Positions 1-9,048 are shown, numbered from the stretch's first letter. The stretch is DNA of 64,000 nt from Marinibacterium anthonyi (GCA_003217735.2 CP031585.1:3583501-3647500); one strand, 5' to 3'. A program made the numbers and translations. The notes: generated from the sequence alone by a model not told the origin.

Positions 1-1899
1 TTCTGCGCGACCAAGGGCCTGAAATACGACCGGGTCCATGACGAGGAGGAAAGCCTCCAGGACATGCTGTCGGCCATCTGCGCCGCCGGCCGGGCCAGCC
101 CGCGCCATGACGGGCTGAAGTGGGGCGTGGTCATCGACCGGCCGCAGGCGCTGGCGGTGGATCATATCAGCCCGCGCAACTCCGACGAGTTCACCTGGTC
201 GCGCAACTACTTCGACCCGCCCGACGGGTTCCGCGTCACCTTCTTCGACGAGACCAACGGCTGGGAGCAGGCCGAGCGGGTCGTGCCCTGGCCCGGCCAT
301 GTCGGGCCAATCGATCTGACCGAGGCGCTGGAGATGCCGGGCAAGACGGATCCGGACGAGATCGCGATCGAGGCGACCAGGCGGATGTACGAGTTGATCT
401 ACCGCCCCGACCAGTTCACCGCGATGCAGGCCGGCGCGGCCCGGGTGGCAACGCGGGGCGACCAGGTGATGGGGTCTTTCGATACGCTGGACCGGACGCA
501 GGTCGCGGCCCGGGTGGTCGAGGTCTCGGGCACGCTGGTCGTCCTGGACGAAGAGGTGATCATGGAGGACGGGACGGCCTATGCCATCCGGTTCCGCCAG
601 TATGCCGACAACAATGACGTGATCGGCACCTCGGTGCTGGCCGATGTCCGCACGGTCGCCGGCACCACGCGCAGTTTCACGCTGAAGACCGGATCGGATC
701 TGCCGGCGGTCGGCGAGCTGGTCCACTTCGGGAAGAAGAGCTCGGAAAGCCTGGCGCTGCGCGTCCGCAATATCGAGCCTGGCGAGGATTTCTCGGCCGT
801 CCTGCACATGGTCGCCGCCGCCCCCGAGATCGACGAGCTGATCGATGCCTACGTGCCGCCCGCCTGGAACGGCATCGTTGGCGAGGAGATCGACCTGGAC
901 GCCATCGTGGCACCGGCGCCGGTCTTCTCGAAGATCGCCTCGGGCGAGGATCCTGACGCGGATCCGAACGTCGTCCAGATCCTTCTCTCGCCTGCGTCCG
1001 GATCTTCCGTCACGGTCGCGAGCTTCGAGATCGACCACAAATTGGCAGCTGCAGGCAGCTGGACGACGGTCACGATCCCGGTGGCCGCCGGCGGCGGGTC
1101 AATCGATCTCTACGAGGTGGGCGACGAGATCGAGATCCGGGCCCGTGCGATCGCCGACGACGGCACGGCTGGCACCTGGACCGCCGAGATCCCGCATACC
1201 GTGGGGTCCGGGGCATTGGCTCTGCCGGGAGCGCTGGACGAGGCGGCGATCACGATCACGGGCGGCATGGGCAATGCCAGGGTCACAGTTGCCGTGCCGA
1301 ACGATCCGGCGATCGCCAGGATCCAGCTTTACCGCGTACCCGCCGGCGACACGCTCGATCGCAACTTGCACGCCGCCGGCAGCTTCGGCGTCTCGCCGCT
1401 GACCACAGTCGAATATGTCGATGGCGATGCGACACGCACGAACCTGCTGGCCAACCCGAACTTCGACACGGCGGCCGACTGGAGCGCGGGCGCCAACTGG
1501 ACAATCGCCTCCGGCAAGGCGACGCATTCCGCCGGCGCGGCCGATGCGGTCTCGCAGGCCGTGGCAATGACCTCGGGCAGGTACTACCGCCTGGCCTTCA
1601 CCGCCTCCGGCGTCTCGGCCGGCAGTGTCACGCCCTACCTCTCCGGCGGGTCCGACCGGCCGGGAACGGCCGTCACGTCCAATGGCACCGCCACCGATCG
1701 CATCCAGGCGGTCACCGGCAATGACACCTTCGAGCTGCGGGCGATCAGCAGCTTTGCCGGCAGTGTCGACACCGTCCTGCTGTTCGAGGAAACCGCCAGC
1801 TGCATCGACCAAGGCAGCTGGGACTACTACCTGGAAGCCGTGAATGCCTCGGACGCACCCGGTCCCCTGACCACCGCATTCTCGACTTCGATCGTCTGA
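1..1899 (+). CDS. Phage tail-tip host-specificity protein, J/TipJ family (5' end missing)
   Basis: The frame is open to the left edge, so this is the C-terminal part of a larger protein; the first internal ATG is at 64. The residues around SPRNSDEFTWSR and the following Arg/Tyr-rich helix (ATRRMYELIYRPDQF) match the TipJ/J tail-tip proteins that sit at the end of the tail and contact the host. Fibronectin-like beta domains follow. The C-terminal third (about nt 1430-1800) looks like a jelly-roll carbohydrate-binding module, starting near NLLANPNFDTAADW. It heads the late tail operon. Family assignment is from motif memory; receptor binding is inferred. Confidence 0.75.
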   Translation, partial: FCATKGLKYDRVHDEEESLQDMLSAICAAGRASPRHDGLKWGVVIDRPQALAVDHISPRNSDEFTWSRNYFDPPDGFRVTFFDETNGWEQAERVVPWPGHVGPIDLTEALEMPGKTDPDEIAIEATRRMYELIYRPDQFTAMQAGAARVATRGDQVMGSFDTLDRTQVAARVVEVSGTLVVLDEEVIMEDGTAYAIRFRQYADNNDVIGTSVLADVRTVAGTTRSFTLKTGSDLPAVGELVHFGKKSSESLALRVRNIEPGEDFSAVLHMVAAAPEIDELIDAYVPPAWNGIVGEEIDLDAIVAPAPVFSKIASGEDPDADPNVVQILLSPASGSSVTVASFEIDHKLAAAGSWTTVTIPVAAGGGSIDLYEVGDEIEIRARAIADDGTAGTWTAEIPHTVGSGALALPGALDEAAITITGGMGNARVTVAVPNDPAIARIQLYRVPAGDTLDRNLHAAGSFGVSPLTTVEYVDGDATRTNLLANPNFDTAADWSAGANWTIASGKATHSAGAADAVSQAVAMTSGRYYRLAFTASGVSAGSVTPYLSGGSDRPGTAVTSNGTATDRIQAVTGNDTFELRAISSFAGSVDTVLLFEETASCIDQGSWDYYLEAVNASDAPGPLTTAFSTSIV

Positions 1900-2003
1900 C
1901 CCTCCCCAACCCGCCCGCGTAAACGTTGGCAATGTTTTGAGCCTATATCGGCCGGCATTCTTCATCCTGATCCGCAATTCCAGCGAGAACGAAGGAGACA
2001 GAA

Positions 2004-2027
2004 ATGGCCGAGGCGGCGCATGGCTGA
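2004..2027 (+). CDS. Seven-codon leader ORF overlapping the fibre gene start
   Basis: ATG at 2004 sits about 6 nt after a good Shine-Dalgarno (AAGGAGA at 1992-1998) and encodes MAEAAHG, with the stop at 2025-2027. The stop lies just inside the next gene, whose ATG is at 2020. The Shine-Dalgarno is better spaced for this mini-ORF than for the long gene. Translational coupling is therefore possible, but chance cannot be excluded. Confidence 0.3.
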   Translation: MAEAAHG

Positions 2028-3375
2028 CAACGGTGTGCAAACAGCGCAAGTCGGGCAGGTCTCCACCGTGGACGACCTGCTCGGCAACAAGGATGGCTCG
2101 ACAGGGCGGATCCCCGTCAACAACCTGGCCACCCAGTTGGTCGGAAGCGGGCCCGTCTCGGCGCGCCTCAATGAGATCGAGGGGCAGATCACGTCGAGCC
2201 AGATCGCGGCGTCCACCTGGACGTCCCTGATCACCTTTACGCCAGTCGAGGACGGCACGGGTGGCGAGGTGCTCGACAGCGATGGAGGCACGCACTCACA
2301 GGCTTCTGCGACGGGGTACGACGGCGCGACCGTCGCCAATGCGGGCCGCTACCGCTGGAAATTGTCCTGGGGGCGGTGGGTCCGGATCGGGGACACCGGG
2401 CTTGCGGCCAAAGCCAATACCGCAGATCTCGCGCCGGTGGCCTTCAGTGGCGAACTCGGTGACGCGGGCGGGGATACCGATGATCTGGACGAGGGCACGA
2501 CGAACCTGTTCCTGACGGCCGCGCTTCTTTCGAAGCTGAACGCGATCGAAGCCGGCGCCGACGTCACCGACCTGGCAAACGTTTCTGCCGCGGCGCTCAC
2601 AGCCCTGTTTGCCTCGGCCTTGAACGACGTCACCACCGATAGCGTTTACATGGCGGTGAACGGTCAATTGCGCCGGGTGGCCTTTGACGACTTCGTGGGG
2701 AATTTGACGGGCGAAATCGACAGCGACGACGTGGCGGAGGGGACCACGAACCTCTACCTCACGGCCGCCCTGCTGTCGAAGTTGAACGTGATAGAACACG
2801 GGGCCGACGTTACCGACCTGGCAAACGTCGCGGCCGCGCTTCTGACCTCGCTGCAGACGGCGACCGTAAATAACGCCTCGACGGACAGCGTGTTCATGGT
2901 GGTGGACGGATCCCTGCGTCGGATGGCCTTTGACGATTTTGTCGGCGCCGTCTCCGGCGAGATCGCACAGCAGTCGTCCTATACGATGACGATCGAAGAC
3001 GAGGCGGTAACACCGAACCAGTCGCCCTCCACCCAGACGACCTACTACACCGAGATCGGCCAATTGGTGGTCCTCCAGATGACCGGCCTGGGAACGGTCG
3101 ATGTCACCGGCATGAACGGTTCGGATATTGCCTACATCAAGCTACCGGTCGCCGCGCAGCGCGGGGCGATTGGCGCGGTGTCCTTGACCGGGGTGCCTGC
3201 CCTTCTGACCGAAACGGAATCCGGCCTGGGCGAGGTTGTGGCGATCGTCTCGCCGGGATCCGACCGAGCCTTCCTTCGCTACATCAACACCATCGGAGGC
3301 CAGACAGTAATACGCGTCTCCGATCTGGACGGCGCCGGAATCACGGCCTTCGGGCTGACCTACTTCAAGGCATAG
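2020..3375 (+). CDS. Phage tail-fibre-like protein with internal repeats
   Basis: A 451-aa protein. The middle carries a duplicated unit of roughly 90-100 residues: LTAALLSKLNAIEAGADVTD near residues 165-190 recurs about 80 residues later as LTAALLSKLNVIEHGADVTD, each followed by a similar RRxAFDDFVG segment. The KLNxIExGADVTD type of repeat is common in phage tail fibres, where it forms trimeric shaft segments. The C-terminus is beta-rich and could be a receptor-binding or chaperone-free tip. It follows the TipJ gene by 120 nt, a gap that contains the ribosome-binding site and a seven-codon leader. Fibre function is inferred from repeats and position. Confidence 0.65.
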   Translation: MADNGVQTAQVGQVSTVDDLLGNKDGSTGRIPVNNLATQLVGSGPVSARLNEIEGQITSSQIAASTWTSLITFTPVEDGTGGEVLDSDGGTHSQASATGYDGATVANAGRYRWKLSWGRWVRIGDTGLAAKANTADLAPVAFSGELGDAGGDTDDLDEGTTNLFLTAALLSKLNAIEAGADVTDLANVSAAALTALFASALNDVTTDSVYMAVNGQLRRVAFDDFVGNLTGEIDSDDVAEGTTNLYLTAALLSKLNVIEHGADVTDLANVAAALLTSLQTATVNNASTDSVFMVVDGSLRRMAFDDFVGAVSGEIAQQSSYTMTIEDEAVTPNQSPSTQTTYYTEIGQLVVLQMTGLGTVDVTGMNGSDIAYIKLPVAAQRGAIGAVSLTGVPALLTETESGLGEVVAIVSPGSDRAFLRYINTIGGQTVIRVSDLDGAGITAFGLTYFKA

Positions 3376-3477
3376 ACGCAAGACGTTGCCAATGTTTTCT
3401 GAGCCGCGATCGGCCCAATCTCAACCACGATCTACTGACGAGCCCGCGCAGGATTGCGCGCCCGCATCGGAGTGCCC

Positions 3478-3804
3478 ATGACCTGCCTGCCTAGGCCAGA
3501 ACCGCAGACGATCGCACCCGGCGACACGTTCCGTGTGCGCCTGTGGGTGCCGTTTGACCTCACCCAGATCTCGGTCACGTCACAGGTCCGGCGCCGGGGC
3601 GTCGAAGCGGACCTGGCGGTGCGCAAGATCCTGCCGCGCCACGTCGAGATCTCGGGTGAGAAGGCGCTGACCATCACCTGGCCGCTCGGGCGCCTGCGCT
3701 GGGACATCCGGTTCGAAAACGAGGTCTCCGGCGAAGTCTGGCGCACGCCCCCGTCACATGTCGACGTTTTGCCGGCGATGACCCGCCCTGCAGAGGAAGA
3801 GTGA
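3478..3804 (+). CDS. Small phage virion-type protein, unknown function
   Basis: 108 aa, starting at ATG 3478, which has GGAG at a spacing of about 7. A TTG at 3454 in the same frame is less likely. The protein opens with an APGDTFRVRLWVPFDL stretch and is predominantly beta-strand, as expected for a small immunoglobulin-like tail decoration or baseplate accessory protein. No family was recognised. Its stop is one base before the ATG of the next gene, so the two are co-translated. The 102 nt before it hold no other gene. Confidence 0.6.
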   Translation: MTCLPRPEPQTIAPGDTFRVRLWVPFDLTQISVTSQVRRRGVEADLAVRKILPRHVEISGEKALTITWPLGRLRWDIRFENEVSGEVWRTPPSHVDVLPAMTRPAEEE

Positions 3805-3805
3805 G

Positions 3806-4570
3806 ATGACATTCAGCACCCCCTTTCCCGGTGGTGGTCCTGCCGGCCCCAGCGCCTTCGAAATCGTCAACGAGGATCGCGTTGCACGTGGCCTGCCACC
3901 CTTTACCTCGGTTGAGGAATGGCAGGACGATCTGCGGGGCCCCTGGGGCGAGGACATCACGGATCTGGGCAACCGCCTGACCGCCCTTGAGACCATCGAA
4001 ATCACCGGCCTCTCGTCGGACCCGAACGGTGCGCAGGAGCTGGGCACCAGCGTCACCCCCGTCCTGTCCTGGGGCTACATCGGCGCGGCCGTTCCGGTGA
4101 AGCTGCGGATCGAAGGGGATGCGGAGCCGGATCCAACCATCACCGAATGGACTGCGCTCTCGCCGATCACCGCGACAACCACCTATACGGTCGAGGTCGA
4201 GGATGTGCTCGGGCGCACGGACAGCGCGGACGTGACGGTCCAGTTCCTGACCCGGTCGTTCTGGGGGGCGTCCCCGAACGCATCGCTCACCAGCGCGCAG
4301 ATCATCGCCCTGGCCAACAGCGCCCTGACCAGCGCCCGAGCCCGTGATGTGACCATCAACGCCAGCGGCGGGCAGTACGTCTATTATTGCTGGCCGACCA
4401 GTCTCGGCACCGTCGCCGGTGTCAAAGCCTATGGCTTCCCCCTGAACCCAGACGGCTATTCCGTGACGACCGTCAGCGTGACCACGGTCGCCGGCTACAC
4501 CACCGACTATTACGTCCTGCGGCTGACCAATCAGCTGGACGACAGCGCCGTTGACCTGGAGATCAGCTGA
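3806..4570 (+). CDS. Phage structural protein, unknown function
   Basis: 254 aa. The N-terminus is short and glycine/proline-rich (TPFPGGGPAGPSAF). A helical stretch with DITDLGNRLTALE (about residues 50-63) looks like a trimerising coiled coil, and an Ig-like beta domain follows (about 65-150). The C-terminal 90 residues are beta-rich. This organisation resembles the collar or connector proteins between tail tip and fibre, but no named family was recognised. Its stop overlaps the next ATG by one base (TGATG at 4568-4572), showing translational coupling with the SGNH-domain protein. Confidence 0.6.
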   Translation: MTFSTPFPGGGPAGPSAFEIVNEDRVARGLPPFTSVEEWQDDLRGPWGEDITDLGNRLTALETIEITGLSSDPNGAQELGTSVTPVLSWGYIGAAVPVKLRIEGDAEPDPTITEWTALSPITATTTYTVEVEDVLGRTDSADVTVQFLTRSFWGASPNASLTSAQIIALANSALTSARARDVTINASGGQYVYYCWPTSLGTVAGVKAYGFPLNPDGYSVTTVSVTTVAGYTTDYYVLRLTNQLDDSAVDLEIS

Positions 4571-7158
4571 TGACATCTAATCTTGCGGCAACGCTTCGGG
4601 CGGCAGGGGCCTTCGCAGTCGCCAACGCCTGGGACATCAAGGGCGGCTATTTCGTCATCTCGACGGAAAGCAAACTGGATACCGAACTCCCGGACTATCT
4701 GCGTCGAGAGGGCATGCTAATCGGCATTGCGGATACCGGGCAACTGCGGGTCCTCGCTGACGATTTGTCCACGCTCAACAAGCCGAGTGAGATCGCAGCG
4801 CTTGAGGCGATCGGAGCCACTGGTTCAACCCCGGCAAAGGGTGGCCCGGTGGCATGTATCGCAACCTCGCCCATCACGCTTTCGGGCGAGCAGACGATTG
4901 ACGGTGTTCTGACCAGTGCAAGCCGTGTGCTTGTAGCCGGTCAGGCCTCGGCCGCAGCCAACGGCGTCTACATCTCAGGCGCGGGCGCCTGGGCTCGCGC
5001 CGATGACGTGAACGAGGCGGGCGAGTTTTTCCGAACACGCGTCTCGGTGTCCGGCGGTGATGAGCAGTCCGGCACCGCCTGGATATGCACCTCTGAGGTC
5101 ACAACGGTTGGTTCGGACCCTGTCGCGTTCTCGCTCTACGACAGCCTGCGTGACACAATTGCAGCGGCGATGGCTCTACTGGCCGCGGTTGCGAGTTCTG
5201 GCGAAGCTGGCGATCTGATCGAGACCGAGGATGCCAAGGTTCTGACTGCGGTCGAGCGGATCAAGGTTGGTCTCGTCAAGGTCTCCAAGCTCTTCGATGC
5301 TGATCAAGCCACCGAGGACCATTATCGGACGGCCGGGATCGACAATCGAGAAGATGGGTCGAATGCCGTCCTCACTTCCAGCCATCCCTGGATCCAGGCG
5401 CTCGCGGCCCTTTCCATCGCTTTTGCCGACGGCGATGACAACCTTGGATTTGGGCTCGGGCTCAACGGAGACACGTATCAAAACGTGGCCCGCATCCTGT
5501 CTGCTCTGCGGATGGAGAGCTTCGAGGTGGGGCGAGAAACGTCCGAATACGCTTTTGCCCTGGAAGATTTCCTTGGCAATCTCGGCTTTGCCATCAAGCG
5601 GGACGGGACGCTCCGGATCAAGGGCAAGTCGGAGCTGGGCGGCGAAACGGACTGGGACTTCGTCATCGCAGACGGCGCTGACAATGTGGTTTTCGGCGCA
5701 AAGGGCGGGAAGCTTTATGCAGCCAACAAGCCCATCGTTCCATTCAGCGAGGAGGCACTGGACACCCGCAACAAGAATTTCTCTGCCGCTGTGGCGCTCA
5801 CGACCATCGATGGCGTTCAGGTCCCCACCGCAGTCTACAACATCATCGTGAACTGGGGGCAGTCTCTCGCGGCTGGCAATCAGACCTGGCCCAGCCTGTC
5901 GAAGACGCCGGAGCCTGGTTCGATGATGCTGGGGGACAACGTCGATAACCTCAGCGACGCCACGACATACGGTGTGATGGGGGTCGAGCAACTCAATCCG
6001 CTGGTGGCATACACCCACAACGGGACCACCAACCTCGACGGCTCCGGCGAACTGGCCCTCTCCCCCGGAGCCGCAAATGTCGGGGAGCCCCCGGTCATCG
6101 GGCTCACCAACGGCCTGAAGCGGGCTCTGAACCGTCGCGCGCTGTCCGAGAACGATGGGCGCAATCTGGTGGCCATCTCCCCGGCCATCGGCGGCAAGAC
6201 CATCGAGCAGCTGTCCAAGGGCGCTCTGAATACCCATGACGCGATCGACCGGTACTCCATCCTGACCGATGGTGTGGGCAGGGTCGTGACACTGGCCGCT
6301 GCAGACAGCTGCGTCGTGTCAGTCGTCAACTGGATGCAGGGCGAGTACAACTACCGAGACCTCGGGGCGAGCTGGGACCAGGCGAGCTATGAGACGCTGC
6401 TGCATGCCATGTTCGACAACATCGCGGCAGACGTTATGGCACTGACCGGCCAGGAATTCGGCCCCCTGTTCGTGATGTATCAGACGACAGGAACATGGAC
6501 GCGGGACGTCGATAGTTTCGGCAATCCGGGGCTGCATATCGCCATGGCACAGCTCAACGTGGCCCTGAGCCGCAAGGACACGGTCATGGCGGGCCCAGCC
6601 TATCCCTACACGGACCGGGGCGGTCACCTGGAACCGAACGGATCGCGCTGGTTCGGGCATCAGATGGCAAAGGTCTCCCGCCACGTTCTGCTTGATGGGA
6701 GAGACTTCCAGCCCATTCGGCCGCTGGCGATCACGGCGCGTGGGACCGATGTCTATGTGAGCATCCATGTGCCCGTGGCGCCTCTTGTCTTCGACACGCC
6801 CTACGTCGTGACCACGGCTACGGACTATGTCGCGCGGGGGTTCAAGGTCACGTCGGCTGACGGTCTGACGGTCTATCCGATCAGCTCTGTCGAAATCGTG
6901 GCCGACACCGTTGTGAAGATCTCTCTGGCGAACCCGCCGGCTGCGGATGCCCTGGTCTGGTACGCGGACAAGACCGTCCACAATGGCAACGGCAATCTGC
7001 GTGACAGCGATCCTGCTGAGGCGTTCGACACCTATGAGTACGTCCCGGAGCGTGGGGCATACCTGACCGACAACGTTGCCGCTCTGGTCGATAAAAAATA
7101 CGCGCTGCACAACTGGTGCGTCGCCTTCTGCCTTCCCATCACCTATTCGGAGTTCTGA
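4570..7158 (+). CDS. Phage tail protein with SGNH hydrolase (sialate O-acetylesterase-like) domain
   Basis: 862 aa. Residues about 90-185 match a domain found repeatedly in phage tail fibres (TIDGVLTSASRVLVAGQ ... NGVYISGAGAWARADD). Residues about 420-720 form an SGNH/GDSL-type esterase: block I GQSLAAGN with nucleophile Ser432, block II/III glycine in AIGGKT (about 541), block III WMQGEYN (588-594), and the catalytic-histidine block GGHLEPNG with His686. Such enzymes in tails deacetylate surface polysaccharides during adsorption. The C-terminal 130 residues are beta-rich. The catalytic blocks are seen directly; the substrate is unknown. Confidence 0.75.
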   Translation: MTSNLAATLRAAGAFAVANAWDIKGGYFVISTESKLDTELPDYLRREGMLIGIADTGQLRVLADDLSTLNKPSEIAALEAIGATGSTPAKGGPVACIATSPITLSGEQTIDGVLTSASRVLVAGQASAAANGVYISGAGAWARADDVNEAGEFFRTRVSVSGGDEQSGTAWICTSEVTTVGSDPVAFSLYDSLRDTIAAAMALLAAVASSGEAGDLIETEDAKVLTAVERIKVGLVKVSKLFDADQATEDHYRTAGIDNREDGSNAVLTSSHPWIQALAALSIAFADGDDNLGFGLGLNGDTYQNVARILSALRMESFEVGRETSEYAFALEDFLGNLGFAIKRDGTLRIKGKSELGGETDWDFVIADGADNVVFGAKGGKLYAANKPIVPFSEEALDTRNKNFSAAVALTTIDGVQVPTAVYNIIVNWGQSLAAGNQTWPSLSKTPEPGSMMLGDNVDNLSDATTYGVMGVEQLNPLVAYTHNGTTNLDGSGELALSPGAANVGEPPVIGLTNGLKRALNRRALSENDGRNLVAISPAIGGKTIEQLSKGALNTHDAIDRYSILTDGVGRVVTLAAADSCVVSVVNWMQGEYNYRDLGASWDQASYETLLHAMFDNIAADVMALTGQEFGPLFVMYQTTGTWTRDVDSFGNPGLHIAMAQLNVALSRKDTVMAGPAYPYTDRGGHLEPNGSRWFGHQMAKVSRHVLLDGRDFQPIRPLAITARGTDVYVSIHVPVAPLVFDTPYVVTTATDYVARGFKVTSADGLTVYPISSVEIVADTVVKISLANPPAADALVWYADKTVHNGNGNLRDSDPAEAFDTYEYVPERGAYLTDNVAALVDKKYALHNWCVAFCLPITYSEF

Positions 7159-7161
7159 GCG

Positions 7162-8004
7162 ATGCTCATCAAATTGACCAATGCGGACTTCTCGGCCGCC
7201 GGCCTTGGAAAGGTCACTCGCTACATCGGCGGCGTTCCGTCGACGAACCTTCGTGCCCTCTACCTCATGAACGACGGTGTAGATGGGGACGACGTCACCA
7301 CGCTGACCGATTTCTCGGGGAACGGCAATCACGCGACGCTTCTTGACGGTTGGGATCCAGCCGTTCAGCGGTCGTACGGGATCGAGGTTGATCAGGAGAA
7401 CGGCGTCGCCTATGAGGTTCCGCTGCCGTGCAACCTGCCCGGTCAGGAGATGACCGTATTTGTCTCTGCCCGAAACAAGCTTCCATCGGCGGAATCCAAC
7501 GTGTTCAACACGTTCTTTGGATCCAAGGACAATGGCAACATGTTGGATCCGAGCCTGGCGCATACAAACGCACCGTCGCTTTGTCTGAACTTTTCCGGCC
7601 AGTCGGCCGCTGGGAACTTCCAGATTTTTGACAGCGGGAGCGATCTGCTTGGGGCCGGCACCGTTGGTTTCACCGGCGAGGGGCCTGGCTATGGTGAGGC
7701 GGGCGCCGTCGGGTTTGGCCTGAGTGCCGTTTCCGATGAAGTCATCTTGCACGTCGAGGGGGCAACGGACCGCGTGCAGGCCGGGGCTGCCACCGCTCTG
7801 ACCGACTTCTACGACGGCGTCACCGATCGCGGAAACATGCTCATTGGCTGCTGGCCGCAGAACATCCGCAGCACGCTTGTGACGTCCATCGCGGACATCT
7901 ACGCGATTGCGATCTATGACCGTGTGTTCACCGAAGCCGCAGCTGCGAGCTATCTGTCCGACATGAAAACCATCGCGCAGGTCCGGGGCGTCACCTTCCC
8001 GTAA
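7162..8004 (+). CDS. LamG/concanavalin-like phage tail-associated protein
   Basis: 280 aa, starting 3 nt after the SGNH gene. The motif ALYLMNDG ... LTDFSGNGNHATL (about residues 32-62) is the usual entry to a LamG-like jelly-roll, and the closing strands (AIAIYDRVFTEAAAASYL near the C-terminus) are also typical of that fold. Jelly-roll domains of this kind bind carbohydrate or protein. Together with the preceding esterase it probably forms the receptor-recognising end of the tail. It is the last gene of the plus-strand tail operon; base composition drops sharply after it. Confidence 0.65.
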   Translation: MLIKLTNADFSAAGLGKVTRYIGGVPSTNLRALYLMNDGVDGDDVTTLTDFSGNGNHATLLDGWDPAVQRSYGIEVDQENGVAYEVPLPCNLPGQEMTVFVSARNKLPSAESNVFNTFFGSKDNGNMLDPSLAHTNAPSLCLNFSGQSAAGNFQIFDSGSDLLGAGTVGFTGEGPGYGEAGAVGFGLSAVSDEVILHVEGATDRVQAGAATALTDFYDGVTDRGNMLIGCWPQNIRSTLVTSIADIYAIAIYDRVFTEAAAASYLSDMKTIAQVRGVTFP

Positions 8005-8062
8005 CGGCGCTGCCGCCGGCACCCTGCGCTGGAACGTCGGGCGACGGCCACTGAGAGAGTGG

Positions 8063-8599
8063 CTATGCGCACAAGCAATCATAAAGAGGCTGCATGGCCC
8101 TCAACGAGGTATCAACAATGCCATTCATGGGATAAATTCCTATCGGTTTATCGGAAATCGAGATTTCCTTTGACACTTCAGACAGATCTTTAGCCATTGC
8201 AGACTTCGGGTCGCCAAAGTGAACTTCTCCTGCTTGGTTGGCCAGATACTTGATGTATTCTCTATGCGTCATGAAGCCCGTCGTCACTTTCAGCACAGGT
8301 CGGGCCAGAAACTCGTCAAGTCCCATCTTCTTTCGAGGGCCCAGTCGGAAAAAAGACGGATCACAAAACATAAAGGTGGGCTCTGGTACGCTGTCGGGCA
8401 ATTTTGGAAAATAGGGTTCAGCGGGCATGTCAAAGACGAGTTCGACCCTCCGATCTTTGTTAGCCCTATGAAAGTGCCCATCGAGGAAGAGAAGTCGAAG
8501 GATGCCAGACGCACTCAGGAGGTTCATTGACGTCGGCCTAGCGTGAATGGCACTCAGTGCATTAAACTTTCCCACGAAGATTTCTTCTGCTGAAAACAC
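8063..8599 (-). CDS. Hypothetical protein, low-GC cargo gene
   Basis: 178 aa from a GTG at 8599; the in-frame stop 21 nt upstream rules out a much longer N-terminus unless it was truncated. Base composition is visibly lower in GC than the surrounding genes. A stretch HREYIKYLANQAGEVHFG (about residue 115) resembles a motif seen in several uncharacterised bacterial proteins, but no function is known to me. It is antisense to the prophage tail operon and lies next to insertion-sequence debris. It is probably acquired cargo of the prophage or its integration site. Confidence 0.5.
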   Translation of the reverse strand: MFSAEEIFVGKFNALSAIHARPTSMNLLSASGILRLLFLDGHFHRANKDRRVELVFDMPAEPYFPKLPDSVPEPTFMFCDPSFFRLGPRKKMGLDEFLARPVLKVTTGFMTHREYIKYLANQAGEVHFGDPKSAMAKDLSEVSKEISISDKPIGIYPMNGIVDTSLRAMQPLYDCLCA

Positions 8600-8734
8600 C
8601 CGTCCACCGAATCAATGACCACGCCGCTCAATACTGGACTTAGGCACCTGCGAGCTCAACTAGGCTTGCTGCACGGGAACTGTCTATGATGAACGCCGTG
8701 CTCGCGGGATCTCGAAGCGACGCGCAGCCTGATG

Positions 8735-8809
8735 CAGCACTTGGCGGAGAAGATCGAGACCGTCTGAAGATAACAGGGGTGATGAACAGCCCGTTCAACA
8801 CCCCCTTCA
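8735..8809 (+). mobile_element. Insertion-sequence 3'-end remnant, copy 1
   Basis: 75 bp, identical to 9462-9536 except for about five mismatches. In frame it reads as a transposase-like C-terminus (QHLAEKIETV then stop). It ends in a near-perfect inverted repeat (GGGGTGATGAAC ... GTTCAACACCCC) that could be an IS terminus or terminator. No intact transposase remains. Confidence 0.55.
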
Positions 8810-8883
8810 GCCCCGAACTCAAAAACCGTTCTTAAACAAACCAGCAGGAAATTATCATTCTGCGCCAATCAAAGGATGAGCCC

Positions 8884-9048
8884 ATGTGCCAGACAAAAGA
8901 AGATGCAAAATCAAAGATCGACGAGCTTACCGAGGCGATGCACCGCCTCGCAAGCGCGCTGGAGCGCTCTTTAGACCGCGAGGAAGTTCATCTCGACATC
9001 CATTCGAACTCCGGGGGCTTGAGGGGTTGTAGCCTGCCCGTGGATTGA
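8884..9048 (+). CDS. Small charged protein, hypothetical
   Basis: 54 aa from ATG 8884 with AAAGGA about 8 nt upstream. The N-terminal 40 residues are a single predicted amphipathic helix rich in Lys, Glu, Asp and Arg (KSKIDELTEAMHRLASALER), resembling a small coiled-coil protein. The last 78 nt overlap the 3' end of the GrlR-like gene on the other strand. The ribosome-binding site and composition favour a real gene, but the length is short and there is no homology evidence. Confidence 0.35.
   Translation: MCQTKEDAKSKIDELTEAMHRLASALERSLDREEVHLDIHSNSGGLRGCSLPVD

Larger units (their letters stand above)
1..8004 (+). mobile_element. Prophage tail module, right part of a tailed prophage
   Basis: Six co-directional, tightly spaced or overlapping genes encode tail-tip and fibre-type proteins: a TipJ-like protein, a fibre with internal repeats, two small virion-type proteins, an SGNH-domain tail protein and a LamG-like protein. 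All lie on the plus strand and the left part of the element is outside the window. No integrase, lysis gene or attachment site is visible, so the right boundary is only estimated. It could reach about 9.6 kb if the low-GC minus-strand genes are prophage cargo. Confidence 0.75.

Noticed and set aside
1-8004. Gene transfer agent tail genes, common in Rhodobacteraceae
   Set aside because: GTA clusters do not carry an SGNH esterase, LamG protein and repeat-rich fibre after the tip gene; a prophage fits better.
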